From positions 1-64,000 of the forward strand of contig JAJVIC010000006.1 of the NCBI GenBank assembly GCA_022072225.1: DNA of 64,000 nt, read 5' to 3'. The translations under genes and the position numbers were made by a program. This document shows positions 34,952 to 43,946 of the stretch, piece after piece; within the stretch, counting starts at the first letter, position 1, and every line of letters begins with the position of its first letter. The DNA comes from Bacteroidia bacterium. GTDB lineage: Bacteria; Bacteroidota; Bacteroidia; SXHM01. The notes beneath the pieces are model-generated. The model saw nothing but the letters and a program-made list of their open reading frames with translations, made no database searches and was not told where the DNA came from.

Positions 34952-35883
34952 AAAAATTAATCTTCTGTATTTCCTTTTTTATTGTATCATCTCTTGCATT
35001 TGCACAGAGCGTAGATTTCACTATTACCCCAGTTTATTATACAAATGGAATTACAAAATGGACTGTTAAACTTTCTGAAGCAAGCCCCCGGTTTAATGAA
35101 GTTCAAAAAGTAGTTTACTATTTGGATGGTACGTTGAATTATAAAGATCCTATCAGAAGTAGTAATAATAGAGAACTTTTTTTCGAGTCAATATTTTTTG
35201 GTACTAAAGAAATGACTGTTGATGTTGAAGTGTATTATAAAAATGGAAAACGTGAATCACAAACATTACTATTACTTAACCAACAAAACAAAAATTTAAA
35301 TCTTGAGAATACAGCTCAAAAAATTAATGAAGATTACTGGCGTTGGACAGCATATATTACAGGGGATGCAAACACGATAAGAAAAATTGCATATGTTGAA
35401 TACCGGCTACATGAAACATTCAGGCAGCCAGTAAGGATTATTAAAGAAATAGGTGAAATAGATGAAGCATTCCCTTTAACTGTTGATGGATGGGGTATCT
35501 TTAAACTTATTGCAATAGTTCATTTCAAAGATGGAACTAATCAGATGTTAACCCATATTCTAAAGTTTAATAGCAAAATTAAAATTGATGTATTTTATCT
35601 TGAGAATTCAGAAAAAAGGAAAGAATTAGCAGAAAATTTAGTTTCAATTATTAATACCTCAAAAAAATATACTGCAAAAACAAGAGTATTAACGGAGAGT
35701 CTCAATAAAGCACCGGAATATTCTCTTATTGAAAATGAAATCAGATACGATGACTATGAAAATGAATACGCTGATGAATTGTTAAGTATTATACAAAAAA
35801 ATGGTTTTAAAACCAAAATTAATAAGGCGTTGATTGATTATGAATCGTTTGAATACTTGAGGATTTTTATAGTTAGTGAATAG
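34948..35883 (+). CDS. Exported protein with pYEATS-like domains
   Basis: A 311-residue protein with a clear signal peptide (residues 1-19, ending SLAFA before QSV). Two immunoglobulin-like segments follow. The second (about 125-210: WRWTAYITGDANTIRKIAYV, EYRLHETFRQPVR, FPLTVDGWGIFKLIAIVHF) has the pattern of prokaryotic YEATS-like domains; the first (about 22-105) is a weaker version. The C-terminal 90 residues (KIDVFYLENSEKRKELAENL to the end) resemble a small alpha/beta domain. pYEATS domains are usually thought to be sensors. An exported version within a toxin cluster is unusual. It is translationally coupled to the membrane protein upstream. Confidence 0.7.
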   Translation: MKKLIFCISFFIVSSLAFAQSVDFTITPVYYTNGITKWTVKLSEASPRFNEVQKVVYYLDGTLNYKDPIRSSNNRELFFESIFFGTKEMTVDVEVYYKNGKRESQTLLLLNQQNKNLNLENTAQKINEDYWRWTAYITGDANTIRKIAYVEYRLHETFRQPVRIIKEIGEIDEAFPLTVDGWGIFKLIAIVHFKDGTNQMLTHILKFNSKIKIDVFYLENSEKRKELAENLVSIINTSKKYTAKTRVLTESLNKAPEYSLIENEIRYDDYENEYADELLSIIQKNGFKTKINKALIDYESFEYLRIFIVSE

Positions 35884-36084
35884 AATCATGAAAGAAAAGG
35901 ATTTCATATTGATACATAGTAATAAAAAGTCCGATTCATCGAATAATTAATGCCTGAATTGGAAGAACTATAGAATACTTTTAATCCAGTTATTTTTACA
36001 ACAATATGAGCTGACAGTAACTATCTATTGTTGAAAGTAATAACCCCAACGCCCGATACGACATCAAACGAAAAAGTAAAATAT

Positions 36085-36426
36085 ATGACAGAAGAAGAAA
36101 GGACACTTTACGACACAATTAAGCAAGACCCTAATCATTCTTTGTTTCCATTCTTGTTCAATAAGAATATTTCTGGTGAAGTAACACCTATTCAAGGAAA
36201 AATTTTGAAAATTATGCCTAATGGAGTTCCTATCATTGTTGATTCATTCCCATTTAATTCTTTGAATAACCAATTTTCAGAGACTGACTCCTTTATTCCA
36301 ATGCAAGCTAACAAATCATTCCAAGAAATTTCAAACGAAGTTGCATTAGAAAGTCCATTTGGTAGAGACAGCATTTTTCACAGAGAAGAACGAGAAATAT
36401 TAAAAGGACAAATTCCTAAACTATAA
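36085..36426 (+). CDS. Small protein upstream of the deaminase toxin
   Basis: A 113-residue acidic soluble protein that I do not recognise. The open frame extends to a TTG at 36028; I prefer the ATG at 36085 (MTEEERTLYD). It begins about 200 bases after the pYEATS-like gene and ends 4 bases before the toxin, so it is coupled to the toxin rather than to the core run. That position suggests an adaptor or chaperone for toxin loading. The 140 bases before it show nothing that I can support. Confidence 0.5.
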   Translation: MTEEERTLYDTIKQDPNHSLFPFLFNKNISGEVTPIQGKILKIMPNGVPIIVDSFPFNSLNNQFSETDSFIPMQANKSFQEISNEVALESPFGRDSIFHREEREILKGQIPKL

Positions 36427-36430
36427 AGAA

Positions 36431-38020
36431 ATGGGAACATGGAAATATAATATAGTGCACGACTATAATGCAACGAGACTTCTCAAAGAGTTTCAAGAAG
36501 AAAATTTGAAGCTCAAGCATTCTAAAGGTGCAGGGGATGATGAGGTTGATTTTATTATTTATGCTGAAAAGGATGATTTGACAATTAATTTAGGTAGAGT
36601 TTTGCTCATTAAAATGAGCGATGCATTGATAAAATACTTCTTCCAGTATAAGGGGAAAGAAGATTTAACCAAAGTTTGGGCTGAACACATCTACAATGAA
36701 CAAAAACTTAAAGAAAGCAAAACATTTCAATTTACTGTCGATGACCTTTCAAAAGCGTTTTTAGTTTCTATAAGCACGCAAAGTAAATTGCTATTTGACA
36801 TTTCTGTGTTGGACGCAGAAAATTTTCTCAAACGAATAACCGATAATCTTTCTGATTTTCTTCACGAAGATTTAAAGTTTTCAAGAGAACAGTGGGACCC
36901 AACTTTAGGCTCAGATAAATATTTATTTGCTAAACCTGAAAGTGCTGTAAACTACTTTGTAAAAAAATGCGATAATCTAACTAATGAACTCAAAAATATC
37001 AAAGACAGACTCGAGCTTTTTAAGTCATTTCATTTTTTTGATTACGAACTCAAAACACCAATAATAGGTGACCTAATAGATACCATTGATAAGTTAATTA
37101 AGAATATTCAAAAATTTAAAGCATGGATAATTGAAAACAAAAATGATATTCAGCTCAAAATTCCTTACATCTGCGGTGTTTGGAACGGAATGGTTGAATT
37201 TCTTGCAGGAATTGTTGATATAATACTTTTAGCTTTAAGAATAATTATAGACGAGTTGTTCGATGACAAATTAAATCTCGAATTGTTAGAGCTAAGAGAA
37301 AGTATTGAAGAAATACTCAGTGCAATAATAAAGGACCCTGGAAAGATTTTTAATGAAGCGATTGAGGCTGTCAAAAACTATAAATATTCTCGTTATGACG
37401 ATCCTAAACTTAACAAGTATCAGCTTCAATATAACGAAGGAGAAGACACTATCTTGGCAATAGATTTAGTTGTTACCATAGTAACAATAATCAAAGGACT
37501 AGCAGCATTGACCCGCAAACTGCCAAAATTTACCAAGTGGATTGATGATGTGTTGAAAAGAAATGGTAAAGGAGCAAGAAAATTGGAAAATGCTCTGATT
37601 AGACTGACTAAAGTTACTTATGGAGATAGTGAATTTAGCAAACTAGCAATTAAATTTAGAAAAACATTGCCTAAACCCAAACACGATGGTAATATTGCTA
37701 TTTTTGAATATGTAGATGATGCAGGGAATCCAGTAAAGCAACACTTTACATCTATACCAGGAAATAAAGACCACGCAGAAATGATAGGAATGAAATGGTT
37801 AAAGCAAAATGGCATAGCAGATGAAAAGGTTGTGAAAATATACAGTGAATTAGAACCATGTAGTTTGGAAGGGCATAATTGTAAGCAACGACTTCAGAGA
37901 TATAAAAATGCGGAAATAGAATATAGTTATGACTATCCTGGAAATCAAAGTTCAGGATTTGAAATTAGAAGAAGTTCTATCAAAGAAAGGAAGAATGATT
38001 TAGTAAAATTTGTAAAATAA
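36431..38020 (+). CDS. Polymorphic toxin with C-terminal deaminase domain
   Basis: A 529-residue toxin. Residues 1-235 are soluble and mostly helical. Hydrophobic segments follow at about 242-275 (YICGVWNGMVEFLAGIVDII) and 340-360 (AIDLVVTIVTIIKGLAALT), the same plan as in the JAB-type toxin at 26044. The C-terminal domain (about 400-529) carries the deaminase zinc motif: HAE at 448-450 and PC at 476-477, with a second Cys at 484. It should deaminate a base in DNA, RNA or a nucleotide. The SUKH-type gene 7 bases downstream is the likely immunity gene. Confidence 0.82.
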   Translation: MGTWKYNIVHDYNATRLLKEFQEENLKLKHSKGAGDDEVDFIIYAEKDDLTINLGRVLLIKMSDALIKYFFQYKGKEDLTKVWAEHIYNEQKLKESKTFQFTVDDLSKAFLVSISTQSKLLFDISVLDAENFLKRITDNLSDFLHEDLKFSREQWDPTLGSDKYLFAKPESAVNYFVKKCDNLTNELKNIKDRLELFKSFHFFDYELKTPIIGDLIDTIDKLIKNIQKFKAWIIENKNDIQLKIPYICGVWNGMVEFLAGIVDIILLALRIIIDELFDDKLNLELLELRESIEEILSAIIKDPGKIFNEAIEAVKNYKYSRYDDPKLNKYQLQYNEGEDTILAIDLVVTIVTIIKGLAALTRKLPKFTKWIDDVLKRNGKGARKLENALIRLTKVTYGDSEFSKLAIKFRKTLPKPKHDGNIAIFEYVDDAGNPVKQHFTSIPGNKDHAEMIGMKWLKQNGIADEKVVKIYSELEPCSLEGHNCKQRLQRYKNAEIEYSYDYPGNQSSGFEIRRSSIKERKNDLVKFVK

Positions 38021-38027
38021 ATTTTTT

Positions 38028-38564
38028 ATGATAACATTAGAAGAAATAAAAGTATATTTTGGAGATGCTTGTAAAACATTTCCAAAAACAGAAAAAGAAA
38101 TTGAGAGCAAACTAACTCTTGAAACCCAAAAAATACTCTATGAAATAGGGCTGCCAAACTATAAAGGCTATGGTGGCGATTACATAATGTTGGAGAAATT
38201 GCAGTTGATTGATAATCAATATTTACAATTTGCTACAAGAGATTTTGATGAAGAATATTATAAACAATGTATTGATTTAAAAACTGGGAAAGTGGTTTTT
38301 AATCTACGATTTGATTATGCAAGAAGCGATGGAGACGAAAAATACTATGTATTAAATTCTGACTTGGAATCATATTTGAGATATGTATTTGTATTTAGAA
38401 AGTATATGGATGAGATTGAGTTGCCCCAAAAGTTAGGCGACTATTCTGAGAATCATTCTAAATATTCAAAAGAATTGAAGACTAGGCTTTTAAAGATAAA
38501 CAACGATGTAAATGCGGGTTTCTGGGCTAATTTAATTGAGGAAATGGATTTGGGAGTGATTTAA
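38028..38564 (+). CDS. SUKH-4-type immunity protein
   Basis: A 178-residue cytoplasmic protein. LYEIGLPNYKGYGGDYIMLE, then QYLQFATRDFDEEYYKQCID, then TGKVVF, then NSDLESYLRYVFVF follow the layout of the SUKH-4 family, a major group of immunity proteins for polymorphic toxins and especially deaminases. It lies 7 bases downstream of the toxin. It should bind and block the deaminase domain. The family call is by eye and moderately certain. Confidence 0.7.
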   Translation: MITLEEIKVYFGDACKTFPKTEKEIESKLTLETQKILYEIGLPNYKGYGGDYIMLEKLQLIDNQYLQFATRDFDEEYYKQCIDLKTGKVVFNLRFDYARSDGDEKYYVLNSDLESYLRYVFVFRKYMDEIELPQKLGDYSENHSKYSKELKTRLLKINNDVNAGFWANLIEEMDLGVI

Positions 38565-38621
38565 AAATCATGAAAATACTAATGAAGCATCAATGAAATT
38601 TCATCCTGATGAGAGAAACGG

Positions 38622-38771
38622 TAAAAAATATTTGATCTCGTTTTTTATAACAGCTTTGTGGATACTTCAAAGAAATTCAAACTTCAAGGAGTTGAAGTTG
38701 ATTATGATTTTGACCAACTTCAAGCGTTAGTAGAAGATATTCGAAATAACTACGACAAATACCAAGACTAA
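38622..38771 (+). pseudogene. Broken remnant of a small gene, possibly an orphan immunity gene
   Basis: The gap 38565-38879 has no intact gene. One frame (38634-38771) reads protein-like to a stop: DLVFYNSFVDTSKKF, then VEVDYDFDQLQALVEDI, then NNYDKYQD. It has no start, and a stop lies just upstream at 38622-38624. A neighbouring frame from an ATG at 38593 (KFHPDERNGKKY) appears to carry the missing start, so a frameshift is likely. Fragments of spare immunity genes are common downstream of toxins. Confidence 0.35.
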
Positions 38772-38879
38772 AAATCAAGGATGAGTAGAATTACTTCCTA
38801 AAATATGATTTGCAATAGCGGGATATAAAGTTTTGGATGTGAGTGAATTGAATTTTTTTTCAAACCTAAAACAAAAATC

Positions 38880-39455
38880 ATGGGACATTCTGATATGCAA
38901 ATTCTAACTGCTATATTGATTGCAGTTCCAATTGTTCTTTATTTTATTTTAAGACGACAAAAGAAAAATCTTCATTCAAATTGGGCGCAGCTTTTAGCCG
39001 GTATGAAGCATTCCAGTATGGGTTTTTATGATCTCGTTGAAAAAGAACTCACCAGCAAAAAAGTTCCAGATATTCGGATCATTGCAGTTCATTTAAAAGA
39101 GGGTGGTTTATTTTCTCCGACCCGATTATACATGAGAATTGTATGGAAGGAGTATGTCTATGATGTATGTGCTGCACCTTTTGCAGAAGGTATGTTTGTG
39201 AGTTGGTGGCTTTATACGAAGCCAACAATACTTGAAAGAATAATGGACTATGCGTTGCCATTTATCGGAAGACCGCTTTATCACAGATTGTTTCCAGTTA
39301 CTTTTTACAGCATAGATACTGCAAGTATGTTTATGACCTATGTTCAGGGTGCAGTCCTCAACGTTGTTGATAGCATTGTGAAAGAGCAAGGGCTGAGGGC
39401 GCTTTCAGAAACAGAACGAACACCAAAAGTGAAAGATATTTTCCAACGAGTGTAA
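38880..39455 (+). CDS. Membrane partner of the large ATPase, copy 1
   Basis: A 191-residue protein with an N-terminal membrane segment (residues 6-24) and a cytoplasmic domain (HSNWAQLLAGMKHSSMGFYDLV, VWKEYVYDVCAAPFAEGMFVSWWLY, MFMTYVQGAVLNVVDSIVKEQG). It is a paralogue of the 199-residue product at 60955, which shares the same motifs. It always lies directly before the large ATPase gene (10 bases here), so the two surely work together, probably as a membrane platform for the ATPase. I know no name for the family. Confidence 0.7.
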   Translation: MGHSDMQILTAILIAVPIVLYFILRRQKKNLHSNWAQLLAGMKHSSMGFYDLVEKELTSKKVPDIRIIAVHLKEGGLFSPTRLYMRIVWKEYVYDVCAAPFAEGMFVSWWLYTKPTILERIMDYALPFIGRPLYHRLFPVTFYSIDTASMFMTYVQGAVLNVVDSIVKEQGLRALSETERTPKVKDIFQRV

Positions 39456-39465
39456 TACTACTCTC

Positions 39466-42400
39466 ATGATGCAGGAAAAGCTTCAAGAGGCCACAGACCG
39501 TTTCTATGCCTGGGAGAAGTATGGGAGAGGATATTTGCTATATCCATACCCAGTGCATGTAGAACCGCCCTATATGCCTTTGTATCGCTTTCAACGATCC
39601 GAAAAGGCATATGTGGATGATGGTCGTGTTCCTTCACTTTTCAAGCGATTTACAAACCTTTTTGCGAACAAAAAAGAGCCGGAGAAAATTGTCACCAATC
39701 CTGAACCGGGCAAATACTTAGCTCGTCCACACCTTCGCAGCTTCAAAATAATCTTTGGGAAGGATGAAGAAATACTGAAGGCACATGCTTTGGAATTTTT
39801 GACATTATGCAGTTCCACACAGCAAACAGTAGCGTTTGAAATCATTGGCAAAGGTCAATCAGTCAATGTGCAAATCACTTGTAGTGTGGAGGATGGAGAG
39901 CGTTTGAAAAGTCTTTGGAAAGCATATTTCCCTAAAGCTTTGCTCCGAGATACTAATCCCTTAGATATTCCTTTTGATGATGCAAGCGAATGTGCCATTG
40001 TTGATTTTGGATTAGAGGAAGAGTTCATGCGGCCAATTATTCAGGCAGATAATTTTAAGATTGACCCCCTTATAAGCATTATGAGTGCCTTTGAAGAATT
40101 AAGAGAGCACGATGCAGCCATGCTTCAAATAATTTTTCAGGGAACAAAATATCCTTGGGCAGAAGGAGCGTTGGATAGCGTAACGGATGGTCGAGGAAAT
40201 TCCTTTTTTGTTGATGGCCCTGAGATGGTGAAGTACGCCCGCGAGAAAGTAGCCTCACCTCTTTTTGGAGTAGTTATTCGGCTCATCGTTCAAAGCACAA
40301 ATGAATACCAAACCGAAGCTATTGCAAAACATTTCATTGCTAATATTTCAACTGTTTCTCAATCCGGAATAAATAGTTTAGTGCCGCTTCCCAATGATGG
40401 CTATCCTTATCAGGATCATGGAAAAAACGTCCTACAGCGGCGAACAAACCGATTAGGAATGATTTTAAGTGCGAATGAGCTTGTTTCCTTCGTTCACTAT
40501 CCCAATGTTCTTTCAAACAAACTATATGGTTACGAAGCGAAGTCAAAACAAGTGCCGAGCATTTTCACCCGAGGACAATACTTCATTGGTCATAATAATC
40601 ATTTAAGACAGACTACTCCCGTATATGTTACAGATAAGGAGCGGCTACGGCATACTCATATAGTAGGAGCAACCGGCACAGGAAAATCAAATTATCTTCT
40701 TCATTCCATTGTGCAGGATATGGAAGCCGGAAATGGCTTATGTGTCCTTGACCCTCATGGAGATTTAATTGAAAAAACTATTGACCATATTCCCGAGCAT
40801 AGGATTAAAGATGTTGTTCTGCTTGATCCTTCAGATACTGATTTTCCCATTGGATTGAATTTACTTTTTGCCAAAACAGAGCCTGAAAAAATAATTCTTT
40901 CTTCAGATATTGTTTCTCTCTTTAAGCGTTTTGCCACAAGTTGGGGGGACCAAATGACTTCTGTATTATCGAATGCTGTCATTACGTTTCTTGAGCATGA
41001 GCAAGGAGGAACATTTCTCGATTTACGCCACTTTTTAACTGATACAGGGTTCAGGAACCAGGTGCTTGAAAAGGTGCAAGACCCGAATAATATCTATTAC
41101 TGGAAAAAAGAGTTTCCACTTCTCCGTACGACATCTATAGCACCTATACTAACTAGATTAGATACCTTTTTACGGCCAAAAATTGTCCGCAATATGATGG
41201 CTCAAAAAAGTGGGATCGATTTTCATAACGTCATTAATTCACGCAAGATCTTTTTAGTGAAACTTTCTCAGGGATTGATTGGGGAAGATAACAGCTACCT
41301 ATTAGGATCAATAATCGTTGCCAAACTCCACCAAGCAGCTCTGCATCGACAGAATATACAGGAGAAAGATCGGTTGCCATTCTATCTCTATATTGACGAG
41401 TTCCAGCATTTCATTACACCCTCAATGAGTGCCATTCTTTCTGGTGCACGAAAATATGGTTTGGGTCTTGTATTAGCGCATCAGGATTTAGAGCAAGTGC
41501 GAGCCGTTGACAAGGAACTTGCAAATTCTATCCTTTCCAATCCGGCCACCCGAATTTGTTTCAGAAGTGGCGAAGATGATGCCAAGCAGCTTGCCTCTGG
41601 TTTTTCTTCTTTTGATGAAACAGATGTGCAAAATTTAGAAACAGGCCATGCCATAGTGAAGATTGAAAGAAAGGACAACGACTTTAATATTTCCGTTCCT
41701 TTTATGGAAGAAAAGGACGAAATGAAAGGAAAGATTATACGGAATAAAATTGTACTTCTTTCACGCAGTTTGTATGGAAAATCTCGTGAAGAAGTTGAAG
41801 AACTATTAACACGATCATTGCAATTTTCTGAAAAGAAGGAGGAAAGAAAAGTAGAGCATAAGGCTGAAAAGAAAAAAGAACCTGAGAGGGAAAAACAAGC
41901 TGAACCACCACCTGAAACCAAAGAACCTCCACAGTCTCAAAATCAAGAGAAGGAAGCACCAAAAGCAGAGCATAAGGAGGCAGAGCCTTCAGTTGATGAA
42001 AAAGGAAAGGCATTTACTGAGAAAGAAATAGAGAGGCAGCAAATTCGAGAACACCGCTACCTGCAGGAGTTCATTAAACGCATGGCAGAAGGATATGGAT
42101 TTAAGGCTGTGATTGAAGAACCGACACCGGACGGACAAGGCAGAGTTGATGTAGGACTTTCTAAAGAAAAAATGAAGATAGCTTGTGAAATAGCAATAAC
42201 AAACACAAAGGAATATGAAGTAGAAAATATTCGGAAATGCTTTAAAGCAGGATATTCAAAAGTTTTCGTTTGCTCGAATAATGCAAGTCACCTGGTAAGG
42301 ATCAAAGTCCTGTGTGAAAAGCAGTTTAGTTCAAAGGAAATGCAAAATATTGCGTGCTGTGGAGCACAAGAACTATTTACTTATTTGAGCACAACACGGC

Positions 42401-42525
42401 AAAAGGCTGAAGAAAAGATAGTGAAAGGCTATCGTGTCAAAACCAATATGGGAAGCGGAAATGCAGGATCACAAAAAGATGTTGCTGATACGATTTTGAA
42501 GTCAATAAGGAGAAAAAGGCAATAA
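39466..42525 (+). CDS. Large TraG/HerA-type ATPase with C-terminal nuclease-like domain, copy 1
   Basis: A 1019-residue protein. Residues 1-370 are an unrecognised N-terminal part (YGRGYLLYPYP, FEIIGKGQSVNVQITC). The ATPase core runs from about 390 to 770, with Walker A GATGTGKS at 401-408, LCVLDPHGDLI after it, and a Walker B-like LYIDEFQHF near residue 643. A charged Glu/Lys/Pro linker follows (about 790-850). The C-terminal domain (865-980) has RVDVGL and KIACEIAITN, like a PD-(D/E)XK fold with an altered final Lys. It is homologous along its length to the protein at 57938. It resembles conjugation coupling proteins; a DNA-pumping or defence role is inferred. Confidence 0.8.
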   Translation: MMQEKLQEATDRFYAWEKYGRGYLLYPYPVHVEPPYMPLYRFQRSEKAYVDDGRVPSLFKRFTNLFANKKEPEKIVTNPEPGKYLARPHLRSFKIIFGKDEEILKAHALEFLTLCSSTQQTVAFEIIGKGQSVNVQITCSVEDGERLKSLWKAYFPKALLRDTNPLDIPFDDASECAIVDFGLEEEFMRPIIQADNFKIDPLISIMSAFEELREHDAAMLQIIFQGTKYPWAEGALDSVTDGRGNSFFVDGPEMVKYAREKVASPLFGVVIRLIVQSTNEYQTEAIAKHFIANISTVSQSGINSLVPLPNDGYPYQDHGKNVLQRRTNRLGMILSANELVSFVHYPNVLSNKLYGYEAKSKQVPSIFTRGQYFIGHNNHLRQTTPVYVTDKERLRHTHIVGATGTGKSNYLLHSIVQDMEAGNGLCVLDPHGDLIEKTIDHIPEHRIKDVVLLDPSDTDFPIGLNLLFAKTEPEKIILSSDIVSLFKRFATSWGDQMTSVLSNAVITFLEHEQGGTFLDLRHFLTDTGFRNQVLEKVQDPNNIYYWKKEFPLLRTTSIAPILTRLDTFLRPKIVRNMMAQKSGIDFHNVINSRKIFLVKLSQGLIGEDNSYLLGSIIVAKLHQAALHRQNIQEKDRLPFYLYIDEFQHFITPSMSAILSGARKYGLGLVLAHQDLEQVRAVDKELANSILSNPATRICFRSGEDDAKQLASGFSSFDETDVQNLETGHAIVKIERKDNDFNISVPFMEEKDEMKGKIIRNKIVLLSRSLYGKSREEVEELLTRSLQFSEKKEERKVEHKAEKKKEPEREKQAEPPPETKEPPQSQNQEKEAPKAEHKEAEPSVDEKGKAFTEKEIERQQIREHRYLQEFIKRMAEGYGFKAVIEEPTPDGQGRVDVGLSKEKMKIACEIAITNTKEYEVENIRKCFKAGYSKVFVCSNNASHLVRIKVLCEKQFSSKEMQNIACCGAQELFTYLSTTRQKAEEKIVKGYRVKTNMGSGNAGSQKDVADTILKSIRRKRQ

Positions 42526-42593
42526 ATAGTTAATAGTGAAAATGTTATAAACTTCTCTATCTTTAACTCAATTATTTAGCTAAACTCATTGAT

Positions 42594-43946
42594 ATGGCAT
42601 TTTTTGGAATAGAATGGAATAAAAAACATATCCTAAAGACAAGCACAAAATTACTTTGCGCAGCAGATGCATCTGAGATCAATACAGATGAACTTAGGAA
42701 AGAAATTGAGCCTTGGCTTTCAGCTATTTTTCAAAGCGAACATTTGTCCCTACTTGTAGGTACGGGACTTACAAGCGCTGTTTCCTTTGAGGCAGATGTT
42801 AAGCCTCAGGAGATGAATAGATTATCACTTGAAAGTGAGTTAAGTGGCAGTATTAAGAAAAAGGCAGATACAACGGCAGAAGCTATGGGAAGAGGAGAAG
42901 CTAACATCGAAGATGATATTCGAGTTGCTTTAGAGTTGATAAACGGATTAAAGATCATCGAAGATGGGAGGTATTCAGTGCTAGAAAAAGAATTGAATGT
43001 AAAATTGCTTGACTTTATTAAAGCAATTTTAACTACAGAAAGAGATTTTCTTATTAAATTAAAAGCAGAGGATACTAAAGCAATATTTGCATTCAATTTA
43101 TTGAAAAGTTTCATTCTCAGTTTTACCAGTAGGGCAGCATCAAGAGAAAGATTAAACGTATTTACAACAAACTATGATAGGTTTATTGAACTCGCTTGTG
43201 ATGAAACCGGAGTGCTCCTTTTGGATAGATTTAAGGGCAAGATACAGCCTAAATTTAGAAATACGAGGCTGGAATTAGATTATCATTATAATCCACCCGG
43301 AATTCGAGGCGAACCGAGATATGTTGAAGGAGTTGGAAGAATAACAAAATTACACGGTTCGATTGATTGGAAATTTGAAGATGATAAAATAATCAGATCA
43401 TTATTACCTTTTGGCGCAGTTGAAACTCACCCAGAAATACCTGAAAATGTAACAGAAAGTGTGGTTATTTATCCAAACTCTTCTAAAGACATTGAAACAG
43501 CGTTTTATCCTTATGCAGAATTGTTTCGAGACTTTTCTTCAGCGATTTGTCAGCCAAATTCAGTGATTATTACTTACGGTTATGGCTTTGGTGATAGTCA
43601 CATTAATAGAGTTATTGAGGACATGTTAACCATTCCTTCTACTCATTTAGTTGTTATTGCTTGGGATAGGAATTATGCAAAGGCAGGAGAACCTGAAAAC
43701 TTTGGAGCTTCAAGAGAAAGAGTAGTGAAATTTTTAGAAAATAAAAACGCAGCCCAATGTACCTTAATGATTGGCGAACACTTTGGCGATCTTAAAAATC
43801 TTGTGGAATTCTATCTTCCTAAATCTGCGATTGATCGTCTTACATCGAAAATGCAAAGATTGAAGGATAATAGGGGTGAAGGATTTACAGAGCCAGTAGC
43901 AAAACAAGAAACAGGAGAAGAAGGAGCCACTGAAGAAAAGAAATGA
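42594..43946 (+). CDS. SIR2-domain effector of a SIR2-HerA defence system
   Basis: A 450-residue protein with a SIR2-like NADase fold: VGTGLT at 55-60 in the nucleotide-binding loop, TTNYDRF at 191-197, and KLHGSIDW with the likely catalytic His254. VITYGYGFGDSHINRVI near residue 325 is the typical late SIR2 motif of defence proteins. Its 3' end overlaps the HerA gene by 4 bases. SIR2-HerA pairs are an established anti-phage system in which a SIR2-HerA complex depletes NAD on infection. The tail is Glu-rich and disordered. Confidence 0.87.
   Translation: MAFFGIEWNKKHILKTSTKLLCAADASEINTDELRKEIEPWLSAIFQSEHLSLLVGTGLTSAVSFEADVKPQEMNRLSLESELSGSIKKKADTTAEAMGRGEANIEDDIRVALELINGLKIIEDGRYSVLEKELNVKLLDFIKAILTTERDFLIKLKAEDTKAIFAFNLLKSFILSFTSRAASRERLNVFTTNYDRFIELACDETGVLLLDRFKGKIQPKFRNTRLELDYHYNPPGIRGEPRYVEGVGRITKLHGSIDWKFEDDKIIRSLLPFGAVETHPEIPENVTESVVIYPNSSKDIETAFYPYAELFRDFSSAICQPNSVIITYGYGFGDSHINRVIEDMLTIPSTHLVVIAWDRNYAKAGEPENFGASRERVVKFLENKNAAQCTLMIGEHFGDLKNLVEFYLPKSAIDRLTSKMQRLKDNRGEGFTEPVAKQETGEEGATEEKK

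Noticed and set aside
39591-39851. Minus-strand and alternative-frame open frames inside the large genes
   Set aside because: They lie opposite or out of frame within well supported genes and show no protein-like motifs.
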